Source: Straminergon stramineum
Lineage: Eukaryota > Streptophyta > Bryopsida > Hypnales > Calliergonaceae
NCBI GenBank assembly: GCA_963920665.1
Contig: OY987266.1
Location: forward strand, 15,257,001 to 15,321,000
DNA length: 64,000 bases
Direction of reading: 5' to 3'
Positions 57,840 to 64,000 of the stretch are shown here, piece after piece (the first letter of the stretch is position 1; every line of letters starts with the position of its first letter). A program made the translations under genes and the position numbers. The notes below the pieces were generated by a model that worked only from the letters and a program-made list of their open reading frames with translations, was not told where the DNA came from and did not search any database.

Positions 57840-60311
57840 TAGAGAACCGGCACCGGCGGCACGTGATGACCCGGACCTAGTAAATCCGGGTATCATTCAG
57901 CGGTCCTACGTGGTTGCTTTGCCTGTCAGCGCCTCTGCGCTGCTTTGCTGTTCCTTCTGTAATTGTGTACCATGGATGTCTGCGTGGTGCCAGCTATTGC
58001 GGATCCGTCCCGAACAGTGCAGCGTTTTCGTCGTGCTCCCGGCTTCAAGTGATCACCTCTCCTGCGCCTCCCTGCTCTCTTCGCAGTCCGACTGACTGGT
58101 TTGCATTATGCTTACACACCATTGACGTGGGCACATTGTCGGAAACAAGGCGCGGAAGCCGTGGTAAGTAAGTCGAGGGAGTACGACTCTTTTTCTAGCT
58201 GTGTGCGATTGATTGCTTGCAGAGGCCCCGGCGATGAGGCAGCTGTTCGCATAAATTTTTCTGTCTGGAGCTAACCGTGCGACTGTGCGACCGTGTGGTG
58301 TTGTAGGTGGTAGTCCTTGTTGTTTGTGCGCGGGGGGAGGGAGCGCATTAAAGACAGAGGTCGCCGCGTGTTAAGGTTACTCAAGACCTGGAGCTGCAGG
58401 AGCCTGAGCCTGAGCCTGTCTTCCAGGTTGGCAGGATGCGGTGGAGTGGTTGCTTGTGCTCTGTCTTCTTGAGTGCTTGGTGTGGAACCTGTCTGTTGTG
58501 AAATGATGGCGATAGTGAAGGCGTAAGGAGCGGTTACGGTCCAGAAAGAGGGACAAGTACATTCAGCTAGCTGCAGCGGGAGGAACGGGGCGGAGGGAGG
58601 TAATGCCATTCTATCTTTCTTGTTTTTGACGGAAATTTGTGGCTTCCAGGTCTTTTTTGAGGAGTGAGAAAAGTAGTGCTGTCAGAGATTGTGATAGAAT
58701 TGCTGCAATTTGGGGTTAAGAGTGGTGTGCTGGTGGTACTTGGCTAGATGCAGAGCAGCGACTAGAAACGCTTTTTTCAGATTGGTCGTGCAGTGTGAAT
58801 TCAGTTTCTGGCTGACGGATTGGTGTAGAGATGGACATTCGAGTTAGACTGGGACTTGCACGCGACGCTTATGTCAGTGTTACCATTGCTCAGTAGATGA
58901 ACTTTTGGACTCTGCTGTTTGTTATACAGAACGGAAGGCGCATGGGCCGTCAAGTCAAGATTTGATGTTATTCGTTGGCTTTGAAAATCTCTGCTGCTAA
59001 ATTTGGCCAAACTGTCCAAGTTTCGAGTATGGATGTAGGTTTAAGTTATTGCCCAGTGAATCACCAGTTTCTTGATGTTGCGACATTTTCGAGGATTCTA
59101 GATTGCAATTGCCTCTGATTAGCGAGCGGAGCTGAAGCCTTGGAGTTGCGAGAAGCAGCGGAGTCGTTCAAAAACTTTTTGTAAGATTCTAGCTGCTTAA
59201 TCTTGATTTACTGCTCCACCCTGGATTTGTCTCTTGGTCAGTAATTGTGATTTTAGAGTGCGCTCCGATCTTGAATAGCAACAATGCCTACAGACAAGTA
59301 TGTTGATAAAGACTCGGGTCTAGAGCAAGAATTCTTTGGACTTATGGACGTGAAGTTCTGAGGTCAATCTGTCGTTTGAAAGATTGTTCTAATTTATCTA
59401 AAGAGCTATCATATCTTGTTCTAGTTCTTGTGCAACTGTCTATTTCTGTTGAAAGCAATTGGAGCTGTGTCTACTTAAGTGGTGGCGTATAGCGTGATCA
59501 ACAATCTTGTTTCTCCTGTATTTTCCACCATTATGATGACAAGTGTAGTGGACTGCATAGTTCTCCGATTTCTTTAGTGGGACGAGGTAGTTGACGGGGG
59601 TTTCAACGAAATGAAACATGCAACTAGTGACTGGAGTTTTATGGTCCTCAATTGAGCACGTGGATCGTGATAACTTTCTATGCAGATCCTGTAAGTCGTC
59701 TGATGCTGTGATTGCTGCAACACATTTACTCCTGGACTCCCAATCGAGTGAATTTGGTCGATTTTATCCAGGGTGTTTAGCAGTTGTAAGTCACCTTCAT
59801 GTACTTTTTTTTCTTCCATTCAAGCAGTGTTGTACTCTCTCTTCAACCTTCACATGCATATGATCAAGGTGAAAATGAGATTTAGAGAACTGTAAGCCTT
59901 CCAATCTTGCTTGACGTGTTCAACACTTTGTGTTACAGGACCGTCCTTTAACGCTTAAGGGTAATTATTCTGTTTTACTCCTGCACCTTGAAACTGTAGG
60001 TCGATAGGAGCAATTGCCAATGTGTTTTTCCTCTCTAGTATTTTAATGAATCAGTTGAGAATTGAAATTGTTCACACTAGAGTTGTACCCGCAAATTGTA
60101 ATTAATTTTAATAAGTGAATTGCGCTTCACTTAGAAATGTCTGCTCTGATTCGTTTCTGGTTCCACATGCAGTTTTGAGCAGTCGAGTCCGAAGTGGGGT
60201 TTACGAAGCGTCTCTATATAATAACGTAGGGAACATTAAATAAAGGGAACTTGGTGACCCGGAATGTTCATCGACTCTCCTTCCACGACGCTACACAGCC
60301 CTTTGCTCAAA
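57840..60311 (+). promoter_or_regulatory. upstream region and probable spliced leader of the epimerase gene
   Basis: A sharp rise in G+C at 57840-58600 marks a probable promoter, with a G-box CACGTG at 57860-57865. Donor-like sites such as GCCGTG|GTAAGT near 58163 fit a 5' leader with introns. A TATA-like CTATATAAT near 60211 offers an alternative downstream start about 100 bp before the ATG. Overlapping open frames on both strands show no family motif. Confidence 0.4.
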
Positions 60312-62148
60312 ATGCCTCCCTCTATGCAAGACAATTACCCGTCAACCCCTGGCAAGGTATGGTCTCAAACGCAGACGCATATGCAGAGTTCTAGCAAATT
60401 TTGTCACCCACGCTTGTGTGCCATGCCTGGCAGGATGCCCTCTTCATTGATCTGACGTACTCTGTCTAGATGCTCGTCATAACTAAGGCTATTTCAAAAT
60501 TGAATATGTAGGTGAAGGTGGAAAGAAGCAATTATTTTGGTCGGGTGGCGTCAAGATGGCACACGACAGCTTCCGCCAGGCTTCTGGGATGTACCGCCAT
60601 CTTACTTGCTTTGACTCTTCTTGTATTCTACAAGATGAGTGATACCTCGGGGGTGACTGTTGAAGGCGGCATTGTTGGTCGTTCAATGGCTGCCTTTAAA
60701 CCCAATCATCAATGGGAACTCAAAGTGCGGTGGTCTTGCCTACCTAAAAGAGAACATGACTCTAAGGTGGTTCTTGTCACGGGTGCCGCAGGCTTTGTCG
60801 GTACTCATGTATCTCTCGCACTAAAGAAAAGAGGAGACGGAGTTGTTGGTCTGGATAATTTCAATGACTATTATGAGACCTCTTTGAAGCGTGCCAGACA
60901 AGATGTGCTTGAGAAGCACGGTGTCTTCGTTGTTGAGGGTGACATTAATGATGAGGTTCTGCTGAAGACACTTTTCGAATTGGGCCAGTTTACTCATGTC
61001 ATGCACCTTGCTGCTCAGGCAGGGGTACGGTATGCTATGCAGAATCCAGGCTCTTATGTTCACAGCAATATCGCTGGCCTCGTGAATCTTCTTGAGGTCT
61101 GTAAAGCTGCAAATCCTCAGCCAGCAATTGTATGGGCCTCTTCGAGCTCTGTGTACGGCTTAAATACCAAGGTTTGTAATTTTTTGAGATTTTCTTTACC
61201 AATATTGCTCTAGAGGATGACTTGTTATCATTTAGATATCCAATGCCCGAAAATGATTCTTGAATTAGTCGTTTGGAAGAGTCAGCTGTACGAAAATGTT
61301 CGTATGATCACTGCCATTTATCGAATTGTGTTGATATTAGTAATTGCGTGGTTTGATACCCATTGTTTGGCATCTCGTATGATTTCAGTGTCGCTGTTTC
61401 TACAGTGGGCTGTAAATGACAGGAACTCTTCAGTGTACTTTATATTGCGCTTGATTGTGCCTCATCGTCTCCAATTCCTTCATCATGGTCATCGTTATGC
61501 ATGCAGGTCCCCTTCTCTGAAAGTGACCGGACCGACCAACCTGCCAGCCTTTATGCAGCTACCAAGAAGGCTGGTGAAGAAATCGCTCATACGTACAATC
61601 ACATTTATGGCCTTTCAATAACAGGTCTCCGTTTCTTCACTGTATACGGGCCTTGGGGACGACCGGATATGGCATACTTCTCCTTCACACGGGACATCCT
61701 ACGGGGCAAGGCCATTAACATTTACACGGGCAGTGGTGGAAAGGACCTGGCCCGCGACTTTACATACATTGACGACATTGTGAAAGGTTGCGTGGGTTCT
61801 CTAGATACAGCGGAGAAGAGCACAGGCAGCGGTGGTAAGAAAACTGGCCCAGCGCAACTGCGTGTTTTTAATCTGGGGAACACTTCACCTGTTACGGTAC
61901 CTTCTTTGGTTGATATTCTTGAGAAGTACTTGAAGTTGAAGGCAAAGAGGAACATCATAAAAATGCCTCGGAATGGAGATGTCCCTTTCACACATGCAAA
62001 CATTTCATCTGCACAGAAGCAGCTCAATTACCATCCGACGACGAATTTGGACACAGGTCTGAAGAAGTTTGTGAAGTGGTACCAGAGCTACTATGGAGTG
62101 GGAACGGATCATAGGTTGTGGTTGGGTGATCATGAGCAGATCGTATGA
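60312..62148 (+). CDS. GAE: UDP-glucuronate 4-epimerase, Golgi type II membrane protein
   Basis: Exons 60312-60356, 60512-61171 and 61507-62148 join in frame with GT-AG borders (448 aa). The enzyme interconverts UDP-glucuronate and UDP-galacturonate, the precursor of pectin. N-terminal NYPSTPGKVK is the conserved motif before the single membrane anchor (about 38-55, LLGCTAILLALTLLVFY). The lumenal short-chain dehydrogenase domain has the NAD loop VTGAAGFVGTH (about 104-114), the serine site ASSSSVYG (224-231), the pair Y251-x3-K255 (SLYAATKKAGEE), and FTVYGPWGRPDMA. Exon 2 begins with GTG in the track frame, so it is not a start; the short first exon supplies the ATG. An in-frame ATG at 60264 would add 16 residues. 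Arabidopsis GAE proteins are of similar length. Confidence 0.95.
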
Positions 62149-63449
62149 ATTTTTATGCCACTCCTACCTGGCATTGTAGATTTTGTTTGATCAAAGATTG
62201 TGAAGCTGGGGGTGAGGATTCATAGGGAACTTTGTCCTTTATAATGTCGATGCTCTAGCGTGTATAAGAGTTGTAAACACATTCGTTAAGGGCTATAGAG
62301 ATTTCGGAGTCCATCTTGTTTTTGGTTGGCGTACGGTTTCGCTGTTCCTCAAAAAGCACAGTCCCAAACGGATTGCATGTCCTTGGGGAGGCTTGTAAAG
62401 GGAGGAGGTAGTACATGTGCCCACAATTGTGAGAGAGAACTCCTGATGAGTGTAGGTGGCTTTATTTACCCATCACTCTTTTGACCAATGTTATATAATG
62501 TATCGTTTTTACATCATCTTTGCCAATTGAAGGCATCGCTCAATTTCTCCTCTGCTGAGCTTTGAAATGAGACCAGATGTTCGGATTGGGGTACACAGAT
62601 GCACATTGCGCGGTCATGTCCAAGACAACCTTACTGACGTGAGCTTTTCAGATGCAAAGGAAATCTGTAGCTGAACCAAGTCTAATTTTGAGGTTCAGCT
62701 GATCTGCAGAAGCTAGCTTAACTGTAGCTTGTAAGCATATGCGCTATGCCGAATGTTACATAGTAGCCACCACACTGACAAATGGTGAGATACTGTACAC
62801 TATCCTTCAGTGTTTGCAGACCTTTGGTGTTATTTGACGAGGAGTGGAGATGGAAGCTTTCAAGGAGCGAGGGATTTCAAGGACTTTTAAGTGACTGGGC
62901 AGGTCATCGTCAATCAGCTGCTCCTGAAAGATTCCTCAGGATTGCTCGGTTTGTTACGATTTTCATGTATGCTCTTGCCGAGGGTTTAGGGATGTAGGAA
63001 CTGGAGTCACTGGGGTGCGTGAGCAGGTCGGAACATCTTTCTTTTGTGTTAACTTACAGTCTCTCTGTTGCCTGTTTCCTGGAGGTATTGTTCCTTGAGT
63101 GGATAGTTCTGTGCAGGGAACAGTGTGCCGGCATTCTGTAGTACGTTTCTGATCTTCTGAGAGTGAACGTAGACAGGACTAACTTACAGGAGTAGCATAG
63201 GGACCTGCCGTGCACTGTTGCACAGCTGGCGTTCTGTTGGTGATGAAGTCCTACCCAAAGTACCTTGCAGAGGATCCCAGTGTATTTATAAAAACTAAAG
63301 GTCCAAGAGATCATCACCTGGGGCTCTACTTTTTCATATACTTTTTATCTTCATTTTTCATATGATTTTTGTTAGGCCTTAAGTACGACAGTTTGCAAAG
63401 CACTCATATCAGAAATCTTTGAATCCCTGACCTTGATCCAGGTAGCATA
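62149..63449. other. 3' untranslated region of the epimerase gene and downstream intergenic sequence
   Basis: The first few hundred bases should be 3' UTR. Composition stays less AT-rich than the repeat desert. No second gene could be supported. Confidence 0.4.
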
Positions 63450-63611
63450 TATCACCATTCTGCCGGTCCAGCTAAGCTAATCAATAAAAAGCCACCTGAC
63501 ACTGCTGCAGGGAGTGACAAGGATTTGGACGACTGAGCAGGATGCCGGCTGAGTGTGCATTCAATTGTGCAAGCAGGCACCGTGAGTTCTGTCAAAGATA
63601 AGCTTATCCCA
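63450..63611 (-). repeat. dispersed repeat, uninterrupted copy
   Basis: The reverse complement matches 47245-47277 plus 47602-47770, including GATAAGCTTATC, CAAATCCTTGTCACTCCCTG and GTCAGGTGGC, but lacks the CTACACTAA element. Confidence 0.7.
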
Positions 63612-63687
63612 CCTGTGGCTGCCGGTCTTGTACTTTGCCCCTTGCAATGAAATTCCGTTTCATTTGTTTCCAAAAATACCCAAAAAA
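63612..63687 (+). mobile_element. 5'-truncated retroposon with 13-bp target duplication
   Basis: TAAGCTTATCCCA flanks it exactly (63599-63611 and 63688-63700). The 76-bp body ends CCTTGCAATGAAATTCCGTT, TCATTTGTTTCC and an A-rich tail, as at 44480-44660. Confidence 0.75.
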
Positions 63688-64000
63688 TAAGCTTATCCCA
63701 TGGCAGGAGCTTAGTTGATGGAATTAGCACTGAGTCAAATTATATTTTCACGTTGTATGATAGTCTGCTCTAAATCCACTCATCTTCTAAAGACTGTCCC
63801 TAGCCAGGTTCTAAAATGGACATTAACAAGTTGTAAAATGCATATGTGTAAAGCATTGAATGTTTTGTCAGTATGTCATAGGGGTTTAAAATTTGTCAAA
63901 CGTTCCTTTATACTTTGCTAGTGGATGGAATAAGAGCCAAGGTGGGTCCATTTCTGAAATGTTTACCTGTGTTCAAAAAAACTTTTCTTTCTTAACTTTG

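Noticed and set aside
60512..61213. Epimerase reading frame starting at 60512 with 'M'
   Set aside because: The codon there is GTG and follows an AG acceptor. A short upstream exon (60312-60356) supplies the ATG and the conserved STPGK motif.
1..64000. CRISPR array, phage, bacterial operon or defence island
   Set aside because: No regular spacer-repeat pattern and no bacterial gene organisation; the genes have GT-AG introns.

Overview
The window looks like nuclear DNA of a green plant, most likely a non-seed streptophyte with a large, repeat-rich genome. That reading rests on three recognisable plant genes with GT-AG introns, on their best remembered relatives being plant proteins, and on a plant-type 5S rRNA sequence inside a retroposon. 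The species cannot be fixed from the sequence. No bacterial operons, phage genes, tRNA genes or CRISPR arrays were seen.

Genes sit at the two ends. At the left, on the minus strand, are the first three coding exons of a tRNA-dihydrouridine synthase 3 (DUS3-like) gene running off the left edge (325-1866). A complete nine-exon cyclophilin-40 gene follows on the same strand (8403-11678, 378 aa). At the right, on the plus strand, is a complete three-exon UDP-glucuronate 4-epimerase gene (60312-62148, 448 aa) with a long upstream leader or promoter zone. An exon-like island at about 7190-7660 (minus) could not be assigned. The three genes have unrelated housekeeping roles: tRNA modification, HSP90 co-chaperoning and pectin precursor synthesis. 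Nothing suggests they work as a unit.

The 45 kb between about 12.7 and 57.8 kb is a very AT-rich region with no host gene I can recognise, and it is built largely from transposable elements. The only intact transposon is a 1,723-bp Tc1/mariner element (20175-21897) with perfect 36-bp terminal inverted repeats, a TA target duplication and an unbroken 338-aa DD34E transposase. Most of the rest are non-autonomous elements. One group is flanked by TTAA with CCCYT-type ends (piggyBac-like); I call its families A-D plus E3/E4, with at least 17 copies or fragments. A second group has TA duplications and AGGTA-type ends. Other elements include a TA-flanked ACTGAATAGGGG family, a GGGTGGATTG-ended family, a CTACACTAA-ended element, and several poly(A)-tailed retroposons with 10-16 bp target duplications, one of which derives from 5S rRNA.

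The most informative structures are nests that can be taken apart inside the window. In two family C copies, other TTAA elements are inserted at the same internal TTAA close to one terminus. Removing the inserts and one TTAA each restores the family C end. One insert (family D, 23234-24289) itself carries the 5S-derived retroposon, giving a three-layer history. No piggyBac-type transposase is visible, so the source of mobility for the TTAA families must lie elsewhere.
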